From NCBI GenBank assembly GCA_902809825.1, contig LR778114.1, positions 930,001-994,000 on the forward strand: a DNA stretch of 64,000 bases, given 5' to 3'. Shown piece by piece: positions 14,261 through 23,455 of this stretch. Under the pieces are notes generated by a model that was not told where the DNA came from, made no database searches, and was given only the letters and a program-made list of their open reading frames with translations. The position numbers and the translations under genes are program-made. The DNA is from Candidatus Hydrogenisulfobacillus filiaventi (GTDB taxonomy: Bacteria > Bacillota > Sulfobacillia > Sulfobacillales > R501). Position 1 is the stretch's first letter. Each line of letters starts with the position of its first letter.

Positions 14261-15888
14261 CCCTCGTTGCCGGAGTCGGCCAGGCTGCCGCGCATGGCCC
14301 CCAGCCGCTCCAGCCGCTCCGGATCGGGGGTGACGAACAGGGTGCGTTCCTGCTGGTAGAGCACCTGCCCGGGCGTACCGTGGGGACGCTTGCGCACGTA
14401 CTTGCGCCGGGTGTAGTCGACCGGCACCATGCCGGAATGGCGGGCTGGGCTGTAAAAGGCGGCCAGGTGGGCGGCATCCAGCACATCCTCGGGGTCGGGA
14501 TTGGTGCGCCCGCAGCGCAGCAGCACGTGAGACCCGGAGGCCTGCTTCACGTGCAGCCAGAGGTCGTCGGGCCGGGCCTCCCGGAAGGTCAGGCGCTGGT
14601 TCTCCTCCGCGTTGCGGCCGACCCAGATCTCCAGCCCGTGCACGGAGAGGAAACGGCGGTAGGGCAGGGCTTCGCTGGCGCCCGGCCGGGCAGGCCCCGC
14701 CCCGCCGCGCCGGGCCAGCTGGCGCAGCCAGGGCCCGTCGCCCGCTTCCAGGCCCCGCTGGCGCCGGGCTTCCAGCTCCTCCTCCAGGCGTTGGACCACT
14801 TCCAGCTCTCCGGCCACCGCGGGCAGCAGCCGGGCCGCGGCCTGGCGCCGGGCGTTCAGCTTCTTGAAGCGCCGGTAGTGCCGCTCGGCCTCCTCCACCG
14901 GGTTCGAGCCTTCGGGCAGGGAGAGCAGCACCCGGGTGCCCGGGTGGTAGAGGTCCTCCACCTCCTCCGTCACCGGCGGCACCCGGCCGGCAAACCGTCC
15001 CTGCCAGGCCAGCCACAGGTCCCCCAGCTCCTTTTCCCGCGCCGGGTCGGTTTCGGCCCATTCCCGGTATTCCCCCAGGCGCTGGGCGAGGTGCCGGCGC
15101 CGGTCCTCCAGGCGGCTGTAGGCGGTGCGGGCTTGCGCCTCCAGGCGGGCCTGCCGTTCGCGCTCGGCATAGACCTGGTCGAGGGCCTGCTCCAGGTCGG
15201 CCGCCGGCCGGTGGGGCCGGCGCCGGAGGGGCAGTACCCACACATCGGCCTTCTCGCCGGCATAGGGCGGGAAGACCTGGGGGTCAAAGCGGCCCTGGGC
15301 CGCCACCTCCAGCAGTTCCTCCAGGCTGTGCCCCTCCTCCAGCCACAGCCGGCCCCACGGCGGCAGGTGGGCAGGATTCCGGGTCAGGGAGGGATCCGGC
15401 AGGCGGGGCGGCGGGGTGTAGGGCTGGCCCGGCCACACCGTGCGGCCGGGCCGGCCGGGTGCCACCCGCCGCAAGGCATCCTTCACCAGGGTGCCGCCGG
15501 CGTCGAGGCGGATGAGGTTGGTGAGGTGTCCCGCCAGTTCCACCGCCAGCCGTTCCTGCACCGGCAGGTCCCATTCATCCGGGCGGCTGAGGACCCAGTA
15601 CATCACCCGCTCCCAGGGCACCACCTCCACCCCCTCCAGGGTGAAGGGCACCAGGTCCTGAAAGAAGGGGTGACGGGTATGGTGCCCCCCCGGCAGGGGG
15701 GCGATGCGGTGCAGGCGCTGAAAGCCGGGGGCCAAGGCCACCAGCACCGCCATCGGCCGCCCGGCGGCGTCCCGTCCCCCGAAGCGCACGGTGCCCCCTT
15801 CATAGCGGGCGGTGTGAAAGGTGCTGCCGCGCAGATCCCGGTTCCAGGCCCGGGCGACCGCCTGCATGACCAGGGCGTCGAAAGGCAC
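14257..15888 (-). CDS. rqcH: RqcH/NFACT-family ribosome quality-control protein
   Basis: A 543-residue NFACT protein, formerly called fibronectin-binding protein, that recruits tRNA-Ala to stalled 50S subunits and adds alanine tails. The N-terminal NFACT-N domain starts with the usual DALVMQAVARAWNRDL. A charged coiled-coil middle (about residues 230-400) follows, and then the NFACT-R domain near residue 430, with VGRNAEENQRLTF and DLWLHVKQASGSHV. The GTG start at 15888 has GAGGAGG eight bases upstream. It is transcribed alone, convergent with the pyr operon. Confidence 0.93.
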   Translation of the reverse strand: MPFDALVMQAVARAWNRDLRGSTFHTARYEGGTVRFGGRDAAGRPMAVLVALAPGFQRLHRIAPLPGGHHTRHPFFQDLVPFTLEGVEVVPWERVMYWVLSRPDEWDLPVQERLAVELAGHLTNLIRLDAGGTLVKDALRRVAPGRPGRTVWPGQPYTPPPRLPDPSLTRNPAHLPPWGRLWLEEGHSLEELLEVAAQGRFDPQVFPPYAGEKADVWVLPLRRRPHRPAADLEQALDQVYAERERQARLEAQARTAYSRLEDRRRHLAQRLGEYREWAETDPAREKELGDLWLAWQGRFAGRVPPVTEEVEDLYHPGTRVLLSLPEGSNPVEEAERHYRRFKKLNARRQAAARLLPAVAGELEVVQRLEEELEARRQRGLEAGDGPWLRQLARRGGAGPARPGASEALPYRRFLSVHGLEIWVGRNAEENQRLTFREARPDDLWLHVKQASGSHVLLRCGRTNPDPEDVLDAAHLAAFYSPARHSGMVPVDYTRRKYVRKRPHGTPGQVLYQQERTLFVTPDPERLERLGAMRGSLADSGNEG

Positions 15889-15908
15889 CCCCGTCGCCTC
15901 CTCGCCGG

Positions 15909-16862
15909 CTAACTCCCCCCTATGGTATCAGAAGCGCTGAGGCCGGGCAGCGAGGGTTCCAGAAAGCGGGCCTTGCGGGCCCGGGCAGCGGCCCGCACCG
16001 CCGCCACCAGCCCGGGGATGAGGGCATCCCCCAGGTCGCGGCGGTGAACGGCGTAGAACTGGCGGCTGAGGTCCAGCCCGGCCACCCGGACCGCGTGCAG
16101 CCGCTGCCGGTCGGAAGGCAGGAGCACCAGGGGCGAGAGCACGGCCGCGCCCAGGCCGGCCGCGGCCAGGGCCTTGATGGCGGGCGTGGACCCCAGGGTG
16201 AAGCGTACGCTGAGGCGGTGGCTGCCGTACCCGGCCCGCTCCAGGGCCCGTTCCAGCGCCATGCGGGTGCCGGATCCCGGCTCGCGCAGGATGAGGGGCT
16301 GGTTCAGAAACTCGTCCAGGCTGACCTCCTCGCGGCCGGCCCAGGCATGCCCGCGCCCGACCAGGACCTGGGGACGGTCCTCGCAGAGGGCTTCGCTCAC
16401 GATCTGGCCGTGGCTGAAGGCGAAGCTGGTGAGGCCGAGGTCAACGGCCCCATGCAGGGCATGCTGAAAGATGGCCCGGGAGTTGCCGACCACGAGGGTG
16501 ACCCGCAGCCTCTGCCGTTGGGCGACCTCCGGCAGGATGTCGGGCAGCACGTACTCGGCCAGGGTGGGATTGGCACCGATGGTCACCGCCGGCCGGGTGG
16601 AGCCGCTCTCGTCCCGCAAGGCCTGGCGCGCCTCCTCCAGGGTGCGCAGCAGGCGGTTGACGTAGCGGTAGAGCACCTCGCCGGCCTCCGTCAGGCTGAC
16701 GCCGCGGGCGGTCCGCACCAGCAGCCGGGCGCGGTACTCACCCTCCAGGCGCTGGATTTGCTGGCTGACCGCCGAGGGCGACAGGTTGAGCAGGCGGGCG
16801 GCCTTAGAGACGGAGCCGGTGTCGGCCACCGCCTTGAAGGTGATCCAGATGTCTTCGCTCAT
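15909..16862 (-). CDS. LysR-type transcriptional regulator
   Basis: A 317-residue LysR regulator. The N-terminal winged helix-turn-helix spans residues 1-60, with SVSKAARLLNLSPSAVSQQI. A CysB/CbbR-like effector domain covers about residues 90-300, including the REPGSGTR segment common in this group. It is divergent from an MFS exporter across a 291-base gap that contains an inverted repeat. It probably controls that exporter and itself, as LysR proteins usually do. The ligand cannot be inferred. Confidence 0.92.
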   Translation of the reverse strand: MSEDIWITFKAVADTGSVSKAARLLNLSPSAVSQQIQRLEGEYRARLLVRTARGVSLTEAGEVLYRYVNRLLRTLEEARQALRDESGSTRPAVTIGANPTLAEYVLPDILPEVAQRQRLRVTLVVGNSRAIFQHALHGAVDLGLTSFAFSHGQIVSEALCEDRPQVLVGRGHAWAGREEVSLDEFLNQPLILREPGSGTRMALERALERAGYGSHRLSVRFTLGSTPAIKALAAAGLGAAVLSPLVLLPSDRQRLHAVRVAGLDLSRQFYAVHRRDLGDALIPGLVAAVRAAARARKARFLEPSLPGLSASDTIGGS

Positions 16863-17153
16863 CGAACGCCCCCTGTCTGCGCGGCGCGGTATGGCTAGCT
16901 AAAAAGGATGGTACATAGGCTCCGAAGGGAGCAGTTCAGGGCTGCTAAATGGACTATGATATCTTTACACTAACGGAATGTAATGTAAAAGGCAACCGGA
17001 CGGGAACGGCGGGGCTGCGGGCGGGCCGGCCGACCTCGGGCGGTGCCCCGGGCGGAAAGTCTGTTAATATGGGGACCGGGTTGAACGTGGTGCCCGGGGC
17101 TCCACGGTCGCCCATCCCGCAGCCCGGGATGGGACAAGTGCGGAGGGATTAGG
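16863..17153. promoter_or_regulatory. Divergent control region between lysR and the MFS gene
   Basis: This gap is clearly more AT-rich than its neighbours. TTTACA at 16964-16969 is inverted with TGTAAA at 16984-16989, and a second TGTAA occurs at 16979-16983. The arrangement fits a LysR T-N11-A type operator. TATGAT at 16955-16960 could be a -10 element for the exporter. Two short hairpins (GCTCC/GGGAGC and AGCAG/CTGCT) lie at about 16919-16946. Confidence 0.55.
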
Positions 17154-18635
17154 TTGGCCCAACAGACCAAATCGGAGCAGCTGAGCGGCGTGGCCGGCTG
17201 GTGGCGATCCCTGCCCCTGCCGCAGGTGACCAGCCGGCCCGGGTACATCTGGTATGTAGTGGCAACGGTCTGTGTAGGGGCTTTCATGGCCGCGCTGGAC
17301 GCCAGCATCGTGAATGTGGCCCTGCCCACCATGATGCGGGACTTCCATACCGACTACGGGACCGTGGAATGGGTCCTCATCGCCTACCTGCTGACCCTGA
17401 CCGCCCTGCTGACTCTCATCGGCCGGCTGGCGGATATGGTGGGCCGGCGCCCGCTTTACACCTTCGGGTTCCTGGTCTTTATCGCCGGATCCGCCCTCTG
17501 CGGGGCAGCGGTGAACATGCCGATGCTCATCATCTCCCGGGTCTTCCAGGCCACCGGCGCCGCCATGTTGCAGGCGAACTCGGTGGCCATCATTACGGCC
17601 ACGGTGCCGGCGGAGGTCCGGGGCCGGGCCATCGGCCTGCAGGGCTCGGCGCAGGCCATCGGCCTCTCCCTGGGGCCGGCGGTGGGCGGCGCCCTCATCG
17701 CCCTCTTCGGGTGGCGGGCCATCTTCTATGTCAACGTGCCGGTGGGTCTGGTCGGCACCCTGATGGGGGCCTTCATCCTGCCCCGCGACCATCTGGGCCA
17801 CACCCGGCCTACCTTCGACTGGTGGGGCAGCCTCCTGCTGGCACCGGCCCTGGTGGCCCTCATGCTGGCCCTCAGCGAGGGCAAGCGTTGGGGCTGGGGA
17901 TCCCCGCTGGTGGTGGGGCTGCTGGCGGCCAGCGCTCTGTTTCTGGCCGCCTTCGTGCTGCGGGAGCTGCGGGCCCGCTCCCCGCTGGTGGACCCCCGGC
18001 TCTTCACCATCCCTGTCTTCAGCATTGGGAATTTCACCGGGCTGCTGTCCTACCTGGTCATGTTCGGGGTGCTCTTTCTGATGCCCTTCTATCTGGAGCA
18101 CGTGCAGGGCTACGCCCCGGCGGTGACGGGTGTGCTGCTGACCCCGGTGCCGTTGGGCATGACAGTGGCGGCGCCCATCGCCGGGGGACTGGCCGACCGC
18201 TTCGGGCCCCGCCTGCTCACCACCGCCGGCATGGCCCTGAGTGCGCTGGGGGTCATCGGGCTGGCCCTGACCCTGGGCGTGGGGGCGCCGGTCCCGCTCA
18301 TCCTGGCCGAGCTGGCCCTGGTGGGCGTGGGCCTGGGAACCTTCACCCCGCCCAATAACAGCTCGGTGATGGGCAGCGTGCCCGGGGCCCGCTTGGGGGT
18401 GGCAGGCGGCATCCTCAACATGGCCCGGTCGCTAGGCATGGCCATGGGCACCGCGGTGGCGGGAGCGGTGCTGGTGGCCTTCCTGCCTACCCCCGAGACG
18501 GTGGCCGGCCGCATCCTGGCCACCCGGGCCTCCTTGTGGGGCCTCTTTCTGCTGGCGGTGCTGGCCGCCCTTATCTCCGTCTTCCGGATCAGTTCCTCGG
18601 GCGGGGATCGCTCACTGCCTGTACAGTTCGACTAA
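17154..18635 (+). CDS. MFS multidrug exporter, DHA2 (EmrB/QacA) family
   Basis: A 493-residue transporter with 14 predicted membrane segments. Motif C of drug:H+ antiporters appears as ALDASIVNVALPTMM near residue 45, and motif A as GRLADMVGRRPLY near residue 95. The start is TTG at 17154, with GGAGGG six bases upstream. A non-ATG start and the divergent LysR gene suggest tight control. The substrate is unknown. The family exports hydrophobic cations and dyes using the proton gradient. Confidence 0.93.
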   Translation: MAQQTKSEQLSGVAGWWRSLPLPQVTSRPGYIWYVVATVCVGAFMAALDASIVNVALPTMMRDFHTDYGTVEWVLIAYLLTLTALLTLIGRLADMVGRRPLYTFGFLVFIAGSALCGAAVNMPMLIISRVFQATGAAMLQANSVAIITATVPAEVRGRAIGLQGSAQAIGLSLGPAVGGALIALFGWRAIFYVNVPVGLVGTLMGAFILPRDHLGHTRPTFDWWGSLLLAPALVALMLALSEGKRWGWGSPLVVGLLAASALFLAAFVLRELRARSPLVDPRLFTIPVFSIGNFTGLLSYLVMFGVLFLMPFYLEHVQGYAPAVTGVLLTPVPLGMTVAAPIAGGLADRFGPRLLTTAGMALSALGVIGLALTLGVGAPVPLILAELALVGVGLGTFTPPNNSSVMGSVPGARLGVAGGILNMARSLGMAMGTAVAGAVLVAFLPTPETVAGRILATRASLWGLFLLAVLAALISVFRISSSGGDRSLPVQFD

Positions 18636-18726
18636 GGGCGCGCAAAATGGGCCTGGGAACGTCGGCTGGACGGGGCGGGGCGGTCCGGTCCCGCCCCCGA
18701 TTCCGGCGGGGGAGGCGGAGTAGCGC

Positions 18727-18930
18727 ATGTGGACGGTGGTATACATCGCGCCCAATACGGCCGCGGCCGAGCGGGCCCGGGCCCTGCTGACCCAGGAGGG
18801 CTTCCTGGTGCGCCTGCGTCCGGTGGAGGTGGACGAGGCGGGCCGGGGTAGCGTCGAGGTGCTGGTGAATGAAGGGGAGGCGGAGGAAGCCCAGGAGGTC
18901 ATTGCCCAGCACCTGGCGCAACTGCGCTGA
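18727..18930 (+). CDS. Small DUF2007-like putative signal-transducing protein
   Basis: A 67-residue soluble protein starting at ATG 18727 after GGGGGAGGCGGAG. The N-terminal WTVVYIAPNTAAAERARALL and the alternating strand/helix pattern resemble the DUF2007 fold, which is related to PII-like proteins. It lies 45 bases before pyk and is probably cotranscribed with it. It may be an accessory or sensing factor for glycolysis, but that is inference from position only. Confidence 0.7.
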   Translation: MWTVVYIAPNTAAAERARALLTQEGFLVRLRPVEVDEAGRGSVEVLVNEGEAEEAQEVIAQHLAQLR

Positions 18931-18975
18931 GGCGGGCGTCCGCGCCGCCACGGCAACAAGGAGCGGAAAAACGGC

Positions 18976-20718
18976 ATGCGTCGCACGAAAATTGTGGCCA
19001 CTATCGGGCCGGCCTGTGACCAGCCCGCCGCCATCCGGCGGTTGATAGAGGCCGGAATGGATGTTGCACGGATTAATCTCTCCCACGGTAGCCCGGCCGA
19101 CCACCGGGCGCATGTGCAGGCGGTCAAAGCCGCCCGCGAGGATGTGGGCCGGCCGGTCGCCATCATGCTGGACACCCAGGGCCCCGAGGTCCGGGTAGGG
19201 GCCTTTCCGGACGGGCCGGTGCAGCTTCGGCCCGGTCAGCGCTTTCTGCTGTGGCGCGATAACCGCCCGGGCAATGCGGAGGGGGTGGGCGTGAGCTGGC
19301 CCGGGCTGGTGGACACCACCGAGGTCGGGCAGGTGCTGCTGCTGGATGACGGCAACCTGAGCCTGCGCTGCATCGAGCGCACGCCCGACGCCCTGGTAAC
19401 GGAGGTGGAGGTGGGCGGGCCCCTATCCACCCGCAAGAAGATCAGCTGTCCCGGCAGTCACTGGCCGCTGGCGCCCCTCTCCCCGGTGGATGAGGAGGCC
19501 ATCTTGATGGGCCTGGAGGAGGAGGTCGACTACCTGGCCGTCTCCTTCGTGCGCACGGCCGAGGATGTCATCCAGGTGCGCCGGTTCATGGAACAGCAGG
19601 GGGCCACGCCGCTGCCCATTATTGCCAAGATTGAGAGCGCCCTGGCAGTGGAAAACCTGGAGGCCATCGTCACCGTCAGCGACGGGCTGATGGTCGCCCG
19701 CGGCGACCTCGGGGTGGAACTGCCGGTGGAGGAGGTCCCTTGGCTGCAGAAGCGCATCATCCGCCTGGCCAATCAGGCGGGGCTGCCGGTCATCACCGCC
19801 ACCCAGATGCTGGAGTCCATGATCTCGCGGCCGCGCCCCACCCGGGCCGAAGCCTCGGACGTGGCCAACGCCATCTGGGACGGGACCGACGCGGTGATGC
19901 TCTCCGCGGAGACCGCCTCCGGCCAGTATCCGGTGGAGGCGGTGGAGATGATGGCCCATCTCGCCGACCAGGCGGACCAGCGTACCCAGCCGCATTGCCA
20001 GGAGCGGGGCTGGGCCTCCTCCCAGATCAGCGACGCCGTCAGCCGCGCCTCGGCCGAAGCCGCCGATGAGCTGGGCGCCAGTGCTATCCTCACCGCCACC
20101 CACTCCGGCTACACGGCCACCATGGTCAGCCGCTGCCGGCCGGCGGTGCCGGTGGTGGCCCTTTCCGCCTTTCCGGCGGTGCTGCGGAAGCTCGCCCTCT
20201 ACTGGGGCGTGATGCCGGTGTTCATGGAACCCCGCGACAATACCGACGATATGATGGCGGAGGCCGTGAACACCGCCATGCGGCACGGGTTCGTTAAACC
20301 GGGGGACCGGGTGGTCTTCACCGCCGGGGTGCCGGTGGGCCGTCCGGGGACCACCAACATGATGCGGGTGGAGACCATCGCCGAACCCTTCCTGCGCGGA
20401 CAGGGCATCGGCGGGCGGACCGCCTCGGGGCAGGTATGGGTGGTCCTGGATGCGGACAAGGCCGGTCTGGCCCCCGACGCCCCCTACGTGCTGGTGGTGC
20501 GGCGCACGGACGCGGCCTACGTGCCGCTGATGGAGCACGCGGCGGCGGTGGTGGTGGAGCAGGGCGGGCTGACCTCGCATGCCGCGGTGGTGGGACTTAC
20601 CCTGGGCATCCCCACCGTGGTGGGCGTGGAAGGGGCCACCGACCGCCTGCGCTCGGGCGACCTGATTACGGTGGACAGCAACCGGGGCCTGGTGTTCCTG
20701 GGCCGGCCCAACGTCTAG
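18976..20718 (+). CDS. pyk: Pyruvate kinase with C-terminal PEP-utiliser domain
   Basis: A 580-residue pyruvate kinase of the long Bacillus type. The N-terminal RRTKIVATIGPA, the active-site MVARGDLGVELP and the ATQMLESMI stretch are all present. The last 90 residues form an extra domain like the phosphohistidine domain of PEP-utilising enzymes, with GGLTSHAAVVG. This domain is shared with Geobacillus-type kinases (about 587 residues). The enzyme converts PEP and ADP to pyruvate and ATP. ATG 18976 follows an AAGGAG about ten bases upstream. Confidence 0.96.
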   Translation: MRRTKIVATIGPACDQPAAIRRLIEAGMDVARINLSHGSPADHRAHVQAVKAAREDVGRPVAIMLDTQGPEVRVGAFPDGPVQLRPGQRFLLWRDNRPGNAEGVGVSWPGLVDTTEVGQVLLLDDGNLSLRCIERTPDALVTEVEVGGPLSTRKKISCPGSHWPLAPLSPVDEEAILMGLEEEVDYLAVSFVRTAEDVIQVRRFMEQQGATPLPIIAKIESALAVENLEAIVTVSDGLMVARGDLGVELPVEEVPWLQKRIIRLANQAGLPVITATQMLESMISRPRPTRAEASDVANAIWDGTDAVMLSAETASGQYPVEAVEMMAHLADQADQRTQPHCQERGWASSQISDAVSRASAEAADELGASAILTATHSGYTATMVSRCRPAVPVVALSAFPAVLRKLALYWGVMPVFMEPRDNTDDMMAEAVNTAMRHGFVKPGDRVVFTAGVPVGRPGTTNMMRVETIAEPFLRGQGIGGRTASGQVWVVLDADKAGLAPDAPYVLVVRRTDAAYVPLMEHAAAVVVEQGGLTSHAAVVGLTLGIPTVVGVEGATDRLRSGDLITVDSNRGLVFLGRPNV

Positions 20719-20752
20719 GGCTGCCCGTGCCCCGGGGAATGAGGAGGCCGGC

Positions 20753-21646
20753 ATGACGGAGGAAGACGTGGAGGGGACGCGGCGGGAGCCGCTGGTGTAC
20801 CTGAACGGGGCGCTCATTCCGGAACGGGAGGCGCGCATCTCGATAGACGACCGCGGGTTCCTGTTCGCGGACGGGGTCTATGAGGTGGTGCGGGTCTACG
20901 GCGGCCGCCTGTTCGCCTGGGAACGCCACCGGGAACGGCTGGCGGCCAGCCTGGCCGGGGTGCGCCTGGCGGGGGTGGACCTGGCCGAGCTGGATCGGGC
21001 AGCGCAGGAGCTGCTGCGGGCCTTCGGGCCACGCGACGGCTCCCTGTACATTGAGGTCACGCGGGGGGTGCAGCCGCGGGCCCACCTTTTCCCCCCGGCC
21101 GGGACGCCGCCCACCGTGCTGATGTGGATCCGGCCGGCGGCCTCGCCCCCGGCCTCGGTGGTGGAAGCGGGGGTGGCCCTCATCACGACGCCGGACGACC
21201 GCTGGGCCAAGGTCTGGGTGAAGACGGTAGGCCTCCTGCCGAACGTGCTAGCCAAACAGGCGGCGGTGGATGCCGGGGCCTATGATGCCGTCTTCGTGCG
21301 CGATGGCATGGTAACGGAAGCCACCAGCGCTAACATCTTCCTGGTAAAGGACGGCCGGCTGCGCACCGCTCCTGTCACCAACTACATCCTGCCGGGGGTC
21401 ACGCGGGCCGTGGTGCTGGAGCTGGCGGCAGAGGCCGGCTACGCGGTGGACCTGCTGCCCTTTACCCCCGCGGAGGCCTACGCCGCCGATGAGCTCTTCC
21501 TGACCGGTACCCTGACCGAGGTGCTGCCCGTCACCCGCCTGGACGGCCGTCCCATCGGGCGGGGGGTACCGGGACCGGTCACCCGCGACCTGCTCGATCG
21601 CTTCCGCCGCCGGGCGGGGACAGCCCCGGTCGGGGCCTCCTCCTGA
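20753..21646 (+). CDS. dat: D-amino-acid (D-alanine) transaminase
   Basis: A 297-residue fold-type IV PLP aminotransferase. VYLNGALIPEREARISIDDRGFLF-like N-terminal strands (from residue 13) and the motif RGVQPRAHLFP match D-alanine aminotransferases, where the Arg and His bind the substrate carboxylate. The PLP lysine is expected in VWVKTVGLLPN near residue 146. It would supply D-amino acids, especially D-glutamate or D-alanine, for the wall. Branched-chain transaminase activity is the main alternative. ATG 20753 has GAGGAGG just upstream. Confidence 0.88.
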   Translation: MTEEDVEGTRREPLVYLNGALIPEREARISIDDRGFLFADGVYEVVRVYGGRLFAWERHRERLAASLAGVRLAGVDLAELDRAAQELLRAFGPRDGSLYIEVTRGVQPRAHLFPPAGTPPTVLMWIRPAASPPASVVEAGVALITTPDDRWAKVWVKTVGLLPNVLAKQAAVDAGAYDAVFVRDGMVTEATSANIFLVKDGRLRTAPVTNYILPGVTRAVVLELAAEAGYAVDLLPFTPAEAYAADELFLTGTLTEVLPVTRLDGRPIGRGVPGPVTRDLLDRFRRRAGTAPVGASS

Positions 21647-21659
21647 CGGGGGCGATCCG

Positions 21660-22127
21660 GTGCACGTGGTCCTGGTGGAACCGGAAATCCCGCCCAATAC
21701 CGGCAACGTGGCCCGAACCTGTGCCGCCACCGGGGCGGTGCTGCACCTGGTGGAGCCGCTCGGGTTCTCCCTCGCCGACCGCTACCTGAAACGGGCGGGG
21801 ATGGATTACTGGCAGCAGGTGCAGTGGGCGGTGCACGCTTCCTGGGAGGATCTGGCAGAGACCCTGGCCCTGGACGCCCGTCGCCTGCACCTCTTTACCG
21901 GGCGGGGGGGCGAACGCTTCGACCGCGTCCGCTACGGTCCCGAGGATGTCCTGGTGTTCGGCCGCGAGTCCACCGGGCTGCCGGAAGCGATCCTGGCCGC
22001 CTACCCCCAGTGCTGGCGGCGCATCCCCATGCGGCCCGGCATCCGCTCCCTCAACCTGTCCAACGCAGTGGCGGTGGCGGTGTTTCAGGCCTGGGGGCAG
22101 CTCGGCTACCCCGGCGGCGCATACTAA
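21660..22127 (+). CDS. trmL: tRNA (cytidine(34)-2'-O)-methyltransferase
   Basis: A 155-residue SPOUT methyltransferase, normal TrmL length. The N-terminal PEIPPNTGNVARTCAATG, the FGRESTGLP loop and the C-terminal knot IPMRPGIRSLNLSNAVAV are diagnostic. It methylates the wobble 2'-OH of certain tRNA-Leu. The start is GTG 21660 with only a weak GGGGG upstream. Its TAA shares one base with the ATG of the exchanger, so the two are likely translated in series. Confidence 0.93.
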   Translation: MHVVLVEPEIPPNTGNVARTCAATGAVLHLVEPLGFSLADRYLKRAGMDYWQQVQWAVHASWEDLAETLALDARRLHLFTGRGGERFDRVRYGPEDVLVFGRESTGLPEAILAAYPQCWRRIPMRPGIRSLNLSNAVAVAVFQAWGQLGYPGGAY

Positions 22128-23161
22128 TGGGGCAGGCGGAGGGGGACGGGTCCCCCTCGGGAAGGACGGTGCGCACGACGCTGCTCGCAAGCCTGGGATA
22201 CCTGCTGGCCGGCATGGCGCTCATCATTCTGGCCGCCGACTTCTTCACCAATGCGGTGGAGTGGCAGGGCCGGATCTGGGGTTTGGGCGAAGCGGCGGTC
22301 GGGTCGCTGCTGGCAGCGGTGGGGACCGCCCTGCCGGAGACCACCGTGCCCGTGATCGCCCTGCTGAGCGGGCGGGGCGGGGAACATGCCGAAATCGGGT
22401 TGGGGGCCATCATCGGTGCCCCCCTTATGCTGGCCACGGTGGGGTTTGCGGTGGTGGGCGGGGCGGTGGTGGCAGCGCGGGGCTGGTCAGGGACCCTGGC
22501 TGGCGGCACGACCGCCCTGCGCGCCGACCTGGACTTTTACCTGGGGGCCTTCGGGCTGGTGGTGGTGGCCGCCTTCCTGCCGGCGTGGTCCCGCTGGCTG
22601 GTGGCGGCCGCGCTGGGCGGGGCCTATCTGTGGCATGCGCGTGCCCTTCTGCGGCGCGGGGGGGAGGCCGGAGAGGCCCCGCGCCCGCTGCGGCTGTGGC
22701 CGGGCGGTCCCCCGCCGGCCCTGGTGGTGGCGGGCCAGCTGTTGGGGGCGCTGGCGGTGATGGTGGCCGGCGCCCGTCTGTTTGTGCGGGCGGTCAACTG
22801 GCTGGCGCTGGGACTACATCTCTCCGGCTTCCTGCTGGCGGTGGTCCTGACCCCTATGGCCACGGAGCTGCCTGAGGTGCTCAACAGCGTCTTCTGGGTG
22901 GGACGCGGCCGGGACGTGCTGGCGGCCGGCAACGTCTCCGGCGCCATGGTCTTCCAGGCCAGCGTGGTACCCGCCTTAGGCATGCTGCTGCTGGGCCGCT
23001 GGCAGCTGAGCGGCTGGCAGCTGGTGAGCGCGCTGGTGGCCTGGGCCGGGGCGCTGCTGGTGCGTCTCGAGACCGGCCGGGGCCGCCCGCGCGGCTGGCC
23101 GTGGCTGCTGGGTGGCGGGATCTACCTGGCCTTCGCGGTCCTCGCCGGTACCGCTGCCTGA
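22127..23161 (+). CDS. Sodium/calcium exchanger-type cation antiporter
   Basis: A 344-residue integral membrane protein with two inverted repeats of five helices. Each repeat carries the exchanger alpha motif: VGTALPETTVP in the first half and TPMATELPEVLNS in the second. The acidic Glu of each PE pair is the expected ion ligand. This supports Ca2+/H+ or Na+/Ca2+ exchange. A 35-residue linker of Arg/Pro separates the halves. ATG 22127 overlaps the trmL stop. Confidence 0.85.
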   Translation: MGQAEGDGSPSGRTVRTTLLASLGYLLAGMALIILAADFFTNAVEWQGRIWGLGEAAVGSLLAAVGTALPETTVPVIALLSGRGGEHAEIGLGAIIGAPLMLATVGFAVVGGAVVAARGWSGTLAGGTTALRADLDFYLGAFGLVVVAAFLPAWSRWLVAAALGGAYLWHARALLRRGGEAGEAPRPLRLWPGGPPPALVVAGQLLGALAVMVAGARLFVRAVNWLALGLHLSGFLLAVVLTPMATELPEVLNSVFWVGRGRDVLAAGNVSGAMVFQASVVPALGMLLLGRWQLSGWQLVSALVAWAGALLVRLETGRGRPRGWPWLLGGGIYLAFAVLAGTAA

Positions 23162-23455
23162 GCGGCCTAGTCCGGAGGGACTAGACGACGGGCAGGGAGG
23201 CCCGGTTGTCTAGGCCCCTTGGAACCGTGGCAGGGGGCGGGATTCCGACCGAATTAATCCTAATGGTCGTAGGGGGAATAGGTAGGGCGCCCGTGGAGCC
23301 CATCCGCTACCTTCTGTAGGATGCCTAAAGGCATACGGCCTCGATGTTTCCCCGGCTCGGAGCGGCAACCCTTCCCTTCCCGGATACCCTTGAGGGCCGT
23401 CCCTGCCGTTCCCAGCGGCCGTCCGAGCCGAACCTCCCGGAAAGGTGATGAGAGC
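23162..23455 (+). promoter_or_regulatory. Leader region before qcrABC with overlapping CTAG hairpins
   Basis: The gap contains two mutually exclusive stem-loops. CTAGTCC (23167-23173) pairs with GGACTAG (23178-23184). The segment 23181-23192 pairs with 23201-23213 in a 12-bp stem with one bulged G. Both stems need the CTAG at 23181. A smaller ATGCC/GGCAT hairpin lies at about 23320-23334. No convincing T-run follows any of them. The stretch 23250-23285 is AT-richer and may hold the promoter. Confidence 0.45.

Noticed and set aside
14890-14920. A tRNA T-loop-like GGTTCGAGCC
   Set aside because: It is inside rqcH and no acceptor stem or anticodon arm can be built around it. No tRNA, rRNA or CRISPR array was found in the window.
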